Below, one piece after another: positions 1 to 6,290 of a stretch of DNA of 15,486 nucleotides; position 1 is the stretch's first letter, and each line of letters opens with the position of its first letter. The stretch comes from Psychrobacter sp. Lineage in GTDB: Bacteria; Pseudomonadota; Gammaproteobacteria; Pseudomonadales; Moraxellaceae. Both the position numbers and the translations under genes were made by a program. The stretch lies in NCBI RefSeq assembly GCF_030454045.1, contig NZ_JAKDJE010000070.1, positions 1 through 15,486 on the forward strand, read 5' to 3'. The notes beneath the pieces are model-generated. The model did not search any database. It worked only from the letters and a program-made list of their open reading frames with translations, and had not been told where the DNA came from.

Positions 1-270
1 GACAGTATATAGCTTTAGAGCCTACGCCAGCATGAATAATGTCCATTACACCAAATATTAATAATATATATATTGTATAGATATATATGAATTATTATGT
101 ATATATAACTAATTGTATATAATTGTCAAACATTATTATTGCAATTGTAAAGTTAGGTAAGTATTATCTAACGTAACTTTCTGTAAGTAAATATTATAGG
201 AATATTGCTTAACCTCTCTAGATTGTCATTCATTAAATTGTATAACCACATTAATTCTCAAGGATAGATT
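1..270. other. AT-rich non-coding region upstream of the signalling cluster
   Basis: No credible gene is visible here. About positions 50-125 are almost pure A/T with many TATA-type steps, which is typical of a bendable upstream region or of DNA bound by H-NS-type proteins (inference). An imperfect inverted repeat lies at 152-159 / 165-172 (GTTAG...CTAAC core). Several TTGTCA- or TTGTAA-like -35 boxes occur (123-128, 145-150, 223-228), but none has a good -10 box at normal spacing, so I do not assign a promoter. The ribosome binding site AAGGA lies just upstream of the start at 271. Confidence 0.5.
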
Positions 271-1143
271 ATGAAGCAGCTATACCGAATATTACCAGTC
301 GTTTTAAGCGTAGGTATCTTTGGATGCAGCAACTCTAGTACACCAGAAAGTACTGCTGCTGAGAACAAGCCTGCAGAAGGGCAGGAGGAGTTTGTCAGTA
401 GCCTTCCAGATTCAGCGCCAGTTTTAAAAGTAGCAACCACAGGGACCATGCCTCCTTTCTCGTTCCAGGACGACTATGGCAATATGCAGGGCATTGACAT
501 TGACTCTATTCGCGCGCTTGGCGAAGAAGAAGGGTTCAAAGTTGAGTTTTATAAAGAAACCTGGCAAAACATGTTCGATACAGTAGAGTCGGGCAGTCGT
601 GATTTAGCGATTTCAGGCATCTCTTATAAAGATGAGCGTGATGCTAAGTACGGCTTGTCTCAGCCTTACTTCTTTAACCCTGCCGCTATTATGTACGCAA
701 AACCAGAATTAAATATTAACAGCCTAGATGATTTGCAAGGCAAAAACATCTCTGCAATGGAAGGCTCTAAGCAGGTCGATCAAGCACAGCAAATGGGTAA
801 GTACAACAACTTCTCGACCAGAACGACTGCCTTTTTATTGTATGAAGATTTAATGCAAGGCAAAGTAGATGCGATTTTGCATGATCTACCTATCTTGCAA
901 TATACGGCAAAAAACCATCCTGAGCAAAAAGTAACCATCGTTCCTTATGAAGGGCAAGACAATCCATCAGCACAGCAGGTTATTTTGATGGCAAAAGGTA
1001 ATACTGAGCTCATTAACAAAATCAATGACGGTATTACCAAGCTAAAAGCGGAAGGTAAGTTTAAAGAGATTGAAGCTCGCTGGCTTGGTGAGACTACAAG
1101 TCCAACGGCTAGTGCTTCTGCCACCACTGAACAAGCAAACTAA
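271..1143 (+). CDS. Amino-acid-binding-type periplasmic substrate-binding lipoprotein (SBP family 3)
   Basis: A 290-residue extracytoplasmic solute-binding protein. Residues 1-18 are a lipoprotein signal peptide ending in a lipobox (IFGC), so Cys19 would be lipidated. Ser at +2 suggests outer-membrane sorting by the usual rule. Residues 20-50 are a Ser/Glu/Pro-rich tether. Residues 51-275 look like a family 3 binding domain: TGTMPPFSFQDDYGNMQGID near the start, then a conserved-type Arg123 and QPYF, SLDDLQGK (151-158), and GKVDAILHD with Asp205. The tail after 275 is Ser/Thr/Ala-rich. An AAGGA Shine-Dalgarno site supports the ATG. The stop is 12 bases before a membrane CheA-like kinase, and no ABC permease or ATPase gene is nearby. 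I therefore infer a sensing role, with the protein acting as ligand-bound partner of the kinase. The ligand is unknown; a polar amino acid or similar is plausible. Family assignment is firm, role is inference. Confidence 0.85.
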   Translation: MKQLYRILPVVLSVGIFGCSNSSTPESTAAENKPAEGQEEFVSSLPDSAPVLKVATTGTMPPFSFQDDYGNMQGIDIDSIRALGEEEGFKVEFYKETWQNMFDTVESGSRDLAISGISYKDERDAKYGLSQPYFFNPAAIMYAKPELNINSLDDLQGKNISAMEGSKQVDQAQQMGKYNNFSTRTTAFLLYEDLMQGKVDAILHDLPILQYTAKNHPEQKVTIVPYEGQDNPSAQQVILMAKGNTELINKINDGITKLKAEGKFKEIEARWLGETTSPTASASATTEQAN

Positions 1144-1155
1144 GGGACGTTTGAT

Positions 1156-3366
1156 ATGGCTACAATAAATAATGGAGATAACAAACGTTATCGCGGCTTG
1201 ATTATTTCGATTGCACTGTTTTTGTCTTTGATCGGTGCTTTGCTTGTATTTACTTTCTATACCTCAAGCTTGCTTGAAAGAAACACGGTATTGATTGATC
1301 AGACCAACCAAGTGGCAAATAGTGCACAGTCAGTTATTAAAGATCTGTTCGATTTGGATAGCAGTTACGGTGAAGATACCAGCTCGCCGCACATTCAGCG
1401 TGTATTAGAGCGTTTGGAACAGAATACAGCACTGATTAACAATACGTTGACGGCTATCGGAGAAGGCGGCACGATTACCGACGATGCTGACGGCAAAACG
1501 TACAAATTACCGAGCGTTAGCGGTAGTGCGCAAGAAAATGTACAAGCGGCAAACGAGCAATGGCAGCTACTTGAGCCTAGAATTGAAACTTACTTAAAAG
1601 ATGCTGATAACGTACTGGTCGATTCATCAGATGATTTGACTCAGGCGGTAGAGCAGGCAAAAACCTCAAGTTTGCTAATGAACGAATCATTAGATGATTT
1701 GACCAACGAAGTGTTTGATGACGCAGAGCGCCAAGCCAATACCATTCGTCTAATTCAGGCACTTGGGGTTGTTGCGATTTTTGCTTACTTCTTGATCTTC
1801 GTATTCTTCTTTGTACGCCGCTTACGTGAGACCGATGCTGAGGCATTTGCTGCTCGTCGCGAAACGCAAGAGATTATGGAAACGGTAAATACAGGTCTAT
1901 TCCTACTGGACAAAGACTTAAATATTGGTCAGCAGCACTCGCGCGCGCTTAACGGTATTGTCGGCTCTGATAGGCTAGCAGGAGAAAACTTTACCAACGT
2001 CTTGCGTGGTCGTATTTCTGACAAAGATCTTAAGACCACTCAGCAGTTCATTGAGCAGCTTTATAATCCTCGAGTTAAAGAAAAATTGGTAGATTCTCTA
2101 AATCCTTTGCACAAAGTGATGCTACATAACAGCTCTGATGATAAAGGACTTAACAATCGCTTTTTAGACTTTAAATTCTCACGTGTTTATGAAGATAAAG
2201 ACATTGCGCGTATTTTGGTTAACGTCAATGACGTGTCAGATGCTGTTTACTTAGAACAGCGTTTAGAAAAAGAACGCTCGCAGAATGATATGCAGATTGA
2301 GATGTTAACCACTATCTTGAATGTAAATCCAAAAATCATTAATGAGTTTATTAGCAATACCCAAGCGCATATCGAGCGTATGAATAACATTTTGAAAAAC
2401 CCTGGTAGCTCACAATACGAGCTTGAAGGCAAACTAAATGCGATCTATCGTGAAATGCACAGCTTGAAAGGTGAGGCATCGGCACTAAAACTGCATAGCT
2501 TTACCAAAATTGCGTCAGAAGCAGAAGACAAATTGCATGCCTTGCAAAATCAAAGCCAGCTATCGGGTAATGACTTCTTACAGTTAGCGGTACACTTAGA
2601 TGACTTGTTGAGCTTGTCTAACACTATTGCGACCTTGGGTGAACGCATCAACCGCTCAGCACCACCTAAAGCGGCGACAGCCAATACGCAAGCCCCATTA
2701 AACGATTCTGCTTTAAAAGACAGCGTGGCAAAAACAGCTGCGGTAAATAGTCAGCCAGCGAGTAGCTTCAGCACTGATGGCGGTTTAGATATTGATCTAG
2801 ACGGTGAAAGCAATGATGATCATCTGTCTTTTTACAATGAGTTTGCAAAAGAGATCGCTGCCAGACAAGGTAAGCATGTGCAGCTAAAAAGCACGACACT
2901 GGCGCAAACTCACATACCAGAGCACCTTGCCAAGCCAATTAAAGAAATCAGTATTCAGTTGCTACGTAACGCGGTTGTGCACGGTATCGAAACCCCAAGT
3001 GTTCGTCATTCGGCTGGTAAGCCTGAAGTCGGTACGATTGATTTGGAAGTACAAGATAACGGTTCAGACTTCACACTAGTAGTGCAAGATGATGGCCAAG
3101 GTATCGACTATGACAGCATCCGTAATAAGCTAAGCAAAGAAGGTCGCTTTAGTGAGGAAGAAGCCAGCCAGCTCAGTCAAGGCGATTTACTCAAGCAGCT
3201 ATTTTCTTCTGGGTTCTCTACCAAAGAAAACGCAGATGAAGATGGTGGACGCGGCGTTGGACTTGATATCATCAAAGCACAAGTAAAAGACTACAATGGC
3301 AAGCTGAATGTGAATAGTGAGCTGGGTCAAATGACACGGTTTGTCATTACTTTACCTAAAGCTTAA
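1156..3366 (+). CDS. Membrane-anchored CheA-like histidine kinase (TM-periplasmic-TM-PAS-HPt-ATPase)
   Basis: A 736-residue inner-membrane sensor kinase. Transmembrane helix 1 is about residues 14-36, a periplasmic, mostly helical domain spans 38-197, and helix 2 is about 201-220. A PAS-like segment (about 240-365) starts at ETVNTGLFLLDKDLNI and is followed by a short coiled coil. An HPt domain (about 382-498) carries MHSLKGEAS with His435 as the expected phosphorylation site. A low-complexity linker covers 500-550. The ATPase domain is of CheA P4 type: N-box QLLRNAVVHGIE (Asn605, His609), DDGQGI (645-650), FSSGFST (683-689) and GGRGVGLDII (697-706). The protein ends right after LPKA, so there is no CheW-like P5 domain and no receiver. 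Normal CheA is soluble and works with CheW and receptors; here sensor and kinase are one chain. It lies between the binding lipoprotein and a CheY-like gene. Kinase assignment is strong; the ligand and the lipoprotein partnership are inferred. Confidence 0.85.
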   Translation: MATINNGDNKRYRGLIISIALFLSLIGALLVFTFYTSSLLERNTVLIDQTNQVANSAQSVIKDLFDLDSSYGEDTSSPHIQRVLERLEQNTALINNTLTAIGEGGTITDDADGKTYKLPSVSGSAQENVQAANEQWQLLEPRIETYLKDADNVLVDSSDDLTQAVEQAKTSSLLMNESLDDLTNEVFDDAERQANTIRLIQALGVVAIFAYFLIFVFFFVRRLRETDAEAFAARRETQEIMETVNTGLFLLDKDLNIGQQHSRALNGIVGSDRLAGENFTNVLRGRISDKDLKTTQQFIEQLYNPRVKEKLVDSLNPLHKVMLHNSSDDKGLNNRFLDFKFSRVYEDKDIARILVNVNDVSDAVYLEQRLEKERSQNDMQIEMLTTILNVNPKIINEFISNTQAHIERMNNILKNPGSSQYELEGKLNAIYREMHSLKGEASALKLHSFTKIASEAEDKLHALQNQSQLSGNDFLQLAVHLDDLLSLSNTIATLGERINRSAPPKAATANTQAPLNDSALKDSVAKTAAVNSQPASSFSTDGGLDIDLDGESNDDHLSFYNEFAKEIAARQGKHVQLKSTTLAQTHIPEHLAKPIKEISIQLLRNAVVHGIETPSVRHSAGKPEVGTIDLEVQDNGSDFTLVVQDDGQGIDYDSIRNKLSKEGRFSEEEASQLSQGDLLKQLFSSGFSTKENADEDGGRGVGLDIIKAQVKDYNGKLNVNSELGQMTRFVITLPKA

Positions 3367-3428
3367 TTAAAAACAGTGACGATATTGTCAGGGACGACAA
3401 GCATTTCATTAAAGGTAATAGACAAGTT

Positions 3429-3791
3429 ATGCATAAATTAATGATTGTTGATGATTCAAATATTATCAGAAACCGTATTCAGCGCGCATACGACTCAGGA
3501 AAGTTTATGCTGGTTGCAACAGCGACTAGCGGCGTTCAAGCCATTGAAAAATTTAACATTCATCGTCCTAACGTGATCACCATGGACTTAACCATGCCGC
3601 AAATGGACGGACTTGAGTGTATCGAAAAAATCATTGCGATTGATCCTGATGTACGTATTTTGGTCGTATCAGCGTTGTCTGATAAGGCCACTGGTATCGA
3701 AGCTTTATCACTAGGTGCCAGCGGTTTCTTGTGCAAGCCTTTCTCAGAAGAGGAGCTCGTGGAGTCTTTGTATGAGCTGATGCAAGACTAA
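3429..3791 (+). CDS. CheY-like single-domain response regulator
   Basis: A 120-residue stand-alone receiver domain. The acidic pocket is Asp8-Asp9 in MIVDDS, the phospho-acceptor is Asp53 in TMDLTMPQMDG, the switch Ser is Ser81 in VVSALSD, and the conserved Lys is Lys103 in CKPF. No DNA-binding or enzymatic output domain follows, so the output must be through a protein partner not encoded here. The gene lies 62 bases after the CheA-like kinase and 30 bases before the first CheX-like gene. The kinase is therefore its likely phosphodonor and the CheX proteins its likely phosphatases (inference from context and family knowledge). An AAGG motif lies about 13 bases upstream, so the ribosome binding site is weak. 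Receiver assignment is certain; the pathway output is unknown. Confidence 0.9.
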   Translation: MHKLMIVDDSNIIRNRIQRAYDSGKFMLVATATSGVQAIEKFNIHRPNVITMDLTMPQMDGLECIEKIIAIDPDVRILVVSALSDKATGIEALSLGASGFLCKPFSEEELVESLYELMQD

Positions 3792-3821
3792 TACCATTCA
3801 TCGATTAAAGCAGATGTCATT

Positions 3822-4271
3822 ATGAAAGAACAAAAGCTACAGATTTTTTTGAGTATTATTAGTCACTATTTTAATCAGTTTGGTGGCGAAGAGCTGGTTG
3901 CTGACACCCCTTACTTGTTAGAAAACAAGCAGCCAAAAGTCCACGATTATACAGGTGTTATTGGTATATCAGGTGGACAAAAAGGCGTGGTATATTTTTC
4001 GGCAACACGTCAATTACTGTCTTCAATATTGGATAGCATGGGTGAAACCGATAAGAGTGAGGAAAACTACATCGATTTGGCTGGTGAAGTTGCCAACACG
4101 ATTTCGGGTAATGCGCGTAAAGAGTTCGGCTCTGAATTTCATATCTCTGTGCCGTTTGTGTTCAAAGGCGCACCGCAAAGCATTGTGTTGCCGAACGATG
4201 AGCGTTCTTTTATCATTCCCATCACTTGGCACTCGCAAGTTGGCGAGATTGTGGTTTGTCTGCAGGACTAA
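3822..4271 (+). CDS. CheX-like chemotaxis phosphatase paralogue 1
   Basis: A 149-residue protein of the CheC/CheX/FliY superfamily, which dephosphorylates CheY-P. The diagnostic E-x-x-N catalytic signature is present as GEVANTISGNAR, with Glu89 and Asn92 as predicted catalytic residues. Only one such signature is present, which fits CheX rather than the two-site CheC. The upstream part contains DYTGVIGISGGQKGVVYFSA, the strand-turn-strand region of the fold. The protein is cytoplasmic, with no signal peptide or membrane helix. It follows the CheY-like gene by 30 bases and precedes a clear paralogue by 38 bases. The expected role is signal termination for the neighbouring receiver. Overlapping reading frames inside this gene (plus frame 3955-4287, minus frame 4023-4283) are shadows. 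Confidence 0.82.
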   Translation: MKEQKLQIFLSIISHYFNQFGGEELVADTPYLLENKQPKVHDYTGVIGISGGQKGVVYFSATRQLLSSILDSMGETDKSEENYIDLAGEVANTISGNARKEFGSEFHISVPFVFKGAPQSIVLPNDERSFIIPITWHSQVGEIVVCLQD

Positions 4272-4309
4272 TACTGCCACCACGTAATACAGATGGATAC
4301 TAATATATT

Positions 4310-4759
4310 ATGTTTAAAGTAGAAAAATTGGGTGTGTTTCTAAGCTCGATCAATGCGTTCTTTGCGCAGATCGACGGCTCAGAGGTGTCTATTGATACCC
4401 CTTATTTGAACAACAATAAAACGGCAGTTGGTTTTGACTATAGTGGTGTCATTAAGATATCAGGGCCTCTTGAGGGCTGTGTCTATGTCAGCGCACCAAG
4501 CGTGATGTTGCGAGAAATCATAAAAGTGATGGGCGAGCCTGACTCTTCGATCACGATGATGAAAGATTTGTTGGGTGAAATGGCCAACACCATCTCTGGT
4601 AATGCCCGTACAGAATTTGGTTCTGAGTTTATTATCTCTCCGCCTCAGATTGTTGAAAGCGCACCAAGTGTGTCTTACTTACCTAGAGATCGCCAAAGCT
4701 ATATCACGCCATTCACATGGCGTGGTTATAAAGCTGTGATTGGTATCTGCATTGCATAA
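4310..4759 (+). CDS. CheX-like chemotaxis phosphatase paralogue 2
   Basis: A second 149-residue CheX-type protein, colinear with the one just upstream over its whole length. Matching blocks are DTPYL, DY-GVI-ISG, and the almost identical core MANTISGNAR followed by EFGSEF. The E-x-x-N signature is kept (Glu90, Asn93), so it should be catalytically competent. The surrounding residues have diverged (FVF and VLPND in copy 1, QIV and YLPRD in copy 2), which suggests an old duplication with separated roles rather than a recent copy. CheX normally works as a homodimer, so a heterodimer of the two paralogues is possible (inference). This is the last gene of the cluster: a rho-independent terminator begins about 33 bases after the stop codon. 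Family confidence is high; the reason for two copies is unknown. Confidence 0.82.
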   Translation: MFKVEKLGVFLSSINAFFAQIDGSEVSIDTPYLNNNKTAVGFDYSGVIKISGPLEGCVYVSAPSVMLREIIKVMGEPDSSITMMKDLLGEMANTISGNARTEFGSEFIISPPQIVESAPSVSYLPRDRQSYITPFTWRGYKAVIGICIA

Positions 4760-4791
4760 TCTACTATGACATCACTTCTATAAATTCAAAG

Positions 4792-4822
4792 AAAAAAGCG
4801 ATACAAATGTATCGCTTTTTTT
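4792..4822 (+). terminator. Rho-independent terminator of the CheA-like cluster
   Basis: The perfect stem GCGATAC (4798-4804) / GTATCGC (4809-4815) is flanked by an A-run upstream and seven T residues at 4816-4822. It closes the five-gene cluster and separates it from the rpsB leader. The A-run on the other side makes it potentially bidirectional. Confidence 0.85.
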
Positions 4823-4929
4823 ATTGCACTACCGATCTACTGTGTCTGTAACGCATTGAGGCACTATGAATAAACTGCTGGAGACTTTAAGGTATTATGT
4901 GATAAAATACAGCGCAGCTATTTTTACAG

Positions 4930-4958
4930 TTTAGATATAATTAGTTTAAACGTACAAT
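4930..4958 (+). promoter_or_regulatory. Candidate sigma-70 promoter for rpsB-tsf
   Basis: TTTAGA (4930-4935) and TACAAT (4953-4958) are spaced by 17 bases and would start transcription near 4965, giving a leader of about 180 bases. A perfect TATAAT also occurs at 4936-4941, but its -35 position (about 4913-4918) is poor. Either box, or both as tandem promoters, could serve. This is based on consensus match only. Confidence 0.4.
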
Positions 4959-5013
4959 GGCTTATTTTTGAAACCAACCAATGACACACACATCATGGCA
5001 AAAAATTGCTGGG

Positions 5014-5095
5014 TGTTTGGCGACTTGATTAATTTGCGAACCATTAGGGCTTTAGTAATAAAGACTAGTCAGTAGCAGATGCGTGTCGCCAAATA
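5014..5095 (+). promoter_or_regulatory. Structured rpsB leader, likely S2 autoregulatory element
   Basis: The segment TGTTTGGCGAC (5014-5024) is complementary to GTCGCCAAATA (5085-5095) with one G-U pair, giving an 11-base-pair long-range helix. The enclosed 60 bases contain a small hairpin, CTTTA (5050-5054) / TAAAG (5059-5063) with loop GTAA. The 3' arm ends about 50 bases before the rpsB start. In gammaproteobacteria a conserved rpsB leader structure mediates repression of rpsB-tsf translation by ribosomal protein S2 (established knowledge). I infer that this is the same element, based on position and the GGCGAC/GTCGCC helix. Confidence 0.6.
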
Positions 5096-5145
5096 GGCTG
5101 TTTTTGTGATGTGGAGGCATAACCCAACCAATAGGATATATTCTC

Positions 5146-5928
5146 ATGGCTACAAAGAATCCAACCAAAATCGAAATGCGCGACTTACTACAAGCTGGCG
5201 CTCACTTTGGTCACCAAACACGTTTTTGGAACCCAAAAATGGGTCCATACATCTTTGGCGCACGTAACAAAATCCATATCATCAACTTAGAGCACACCGT
5301 AAAAGCGTTCAACGAAGCGTTGACTTACGTAAACGGCCTAGCGGCTAAGAAAAACAAAGTATTGTTTGTTGGTACTAAGCGTGCTGCAAGCGGTATCGTA
5401 CGTGAGCAGGCAGCTCGTGCTGGCATGCCTTACGTTGACCATCGCTGGTTAGGTGGTATGTTGACTAACTGGAAAACACTACGCCAGTCAATCAACCGTC
5501 TAAAAGAGCTAGAAAAGCAATCAGAAGATGGCACTTTTGCGAAGCTAACCAAGCGTGAAGCGCTAGAGCGTACTCGCGATATGGAAAAGCTTGAGCGTTC
5601 ACTAGGCGGTATCAAAGACATGGGCGGCCTACCTGATGCAATCTTCGTTGTAGACGTAGATCACGAAGCCATCGCGATTAAAGAAGCCAAAAACCTAGGT
5701 ATTCCAGTTATCGGTATCGTTGATACGAACTCTAGCCCAGACAATGTTGATTACATCATCCCAGCTAACGATGATGCTATCCGTGCAGTATCGCTATACG
5801 TGACTTCTATGGCTGATGCGATCATCGCTGGTAAAGAATACGCACAAACTCAAGCTGGCGGCAAAGCTGAGCAAGCGCCTGCGACTGAAGAAGCACCAGC
5901 AGAAGAAGCTGAAACTCCAGCAGAGTAA
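5146..5928 (+). CDS. rpsB: 30S ribosomal protein S2
   Basis: A 260-residue ribosomal protein S2, which binds late to the small subunit on the solvent side and is needed for loading S1. The family hallmarks are easy to read: MRDLLQAGAHFGHQTRFWNP near the start, IFGARNKIHIINLEHT (36-51), DHRWLGGMLTNWKT (97-110), and VDVDHEAIAIKEAKNLGIPV. The last 25 or so residues form an Ala/Glu-rich acidic tail (KAEQAPATEEAPAEEAETPAE), longer than in Escherichia coli S2 and typical of a low-complexity extension. The start is supported by AGGA 9 bases upstream. The gene opens the rpsB-tsf operon, is preceded by a structured leader, and is followed 362 bases later by tsf. Assignment is certain. Confidence 0.99.
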   Translation: MATKNPTKIEMRDLLQAGAHFGHQTRFWNPKMGPYIFGARNKIHIINLEHTVKAFNEALTYVNGLAAKKNKVLFVGTKRAASGIVREQAARAGMPYVDHRWLGGMLTNWKTLRQSINRLKELEKQSEDGTFAKLTKREALERTRDMEKLERSLGGIKDMGGLPDAIFVVDVDHEAIAIKEAKNLGIPVIGIVDTNSSPDNVDYIIPANDDAIRAVSLYVTSMADAIIAGKEYAQTQAGGKAEQAPATEEAPAEEAETPAE

Positions 5929-5965
5929 ATAGCTGAGTTAAAAAGTTTAACTTTGTAAGGATGTC

Positions 5966-5996
5966 TTGATAGTGTAGCTATCAGCATCCATATAAT
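5966..5996 (+). promoter_or_regulatory. tsf: Candidate internal promoter for tsf
   Basis: TTGATA (5966-5971) and a perfect TATAAT (5991-5996) are separated by 19 bases, which is longer than ideal. The -35 box lies inside a hairpin of the rpsB-tsf spacer. If active, it would give a tsf-only transcript with a leader of nearly 290 bases. Weak evidence. Confidence 0.25.
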
Positions 5997-6024
5997 GTTA
6001 TAAACAGCGTATAAGCTCATAATA

Positions 6025-6060
6025 GGCATGATGTAGTTTTACTCGTCATGCCTTGTTATT
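6025..6060 (+). terminator. Hairpin in rpsB-tsf spacer, possible attenuator
   Basis: A nine-pair stem, GGCATGATG (6025-6033) with CGTCATGCC (6044-6052), loop of ten bases, is followed by the mildly T-rich TTGTTATT. The weak T-tract would allow only partial termination, which would lower tsf relative to rpsB. It could equally be an RNase processing site or a 3' stabilising structure. Confidence 0.35.
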
Positions 6061-6290
6061 GAATAGAGCATTATTAATGAGGCCGTTATACATAACCGAG
6101 TAGCTAATGGGCGAGTATTATCGTTCGTACTGGCTATAGCGCTATGTTTTTAAGATGTTATTTGTTTGACATCATTCATGGCTATATTAGTAACCATCCA
6201 AAATGAGCTGGCTTGCTAGATTTAAAGCAACATTAAGATATCGAATAGACATTAATTCCTCTTATACATAACTATACTAAGGTGACTCTT

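Larger units (their letters stand above)
5929..6290. other. rpsB-tsf spacer with three hairpins and promoter-like boxes
   Basis: No gene is visible in these 362 bases. Hairpins: AGTTAAA (5936-5942) / TTTAACT (5946-5952); a two-part stem GGATG plus TGATAG (5959-5972) / CTATCA plus CATCC (5978-5989); and a 9-pair stem GGCATGATG (6025-6033) / CGTCATGCC (6044-6052) followed by TTGTTATT. The last may be an attenuator or an RNA processing site. A candidate tsf promoter is TTGATA (5966-5971), 19 bases, TATAAT (5991-5996). A perfect TTGACA at 6166-6171 lacks a good -10 box. Partial termination between rpsB and tsf is known in Escherichia coli; its presence here is inferred. Confidence 0.5.

Noticed and set aside
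50..125. AT-rich stretch considered as a replication origin or repeat array
   Set aside because: No DnaA-box cluster or regular repeat unit was seen; it is simply very AT-rich non-coding DNA.
258..449. Minus-strand open frame of 63 codons over the start of the binding-protein gene
   Set aside because: It lies opposite a clear lipoprotein signal peptide and shows no family motif or ribosome binding site; a shadow frame.
3955..4287. Plus-strand open frame of 110 codons inside CheX paralogue 1
   Set aside because: It is a shifted frame of a gene with an intact E-x-x-N signature. Its composition is rich in Cys, Trp and Arg with no recognisable motif.
5112..5118. TGGAGGC upstream of rpsB as its ribosome binding site
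   Set aside because: It lies about 28 bases before the start codon, too far to act directly; AGGA at 5133-5136 is the better placed site.
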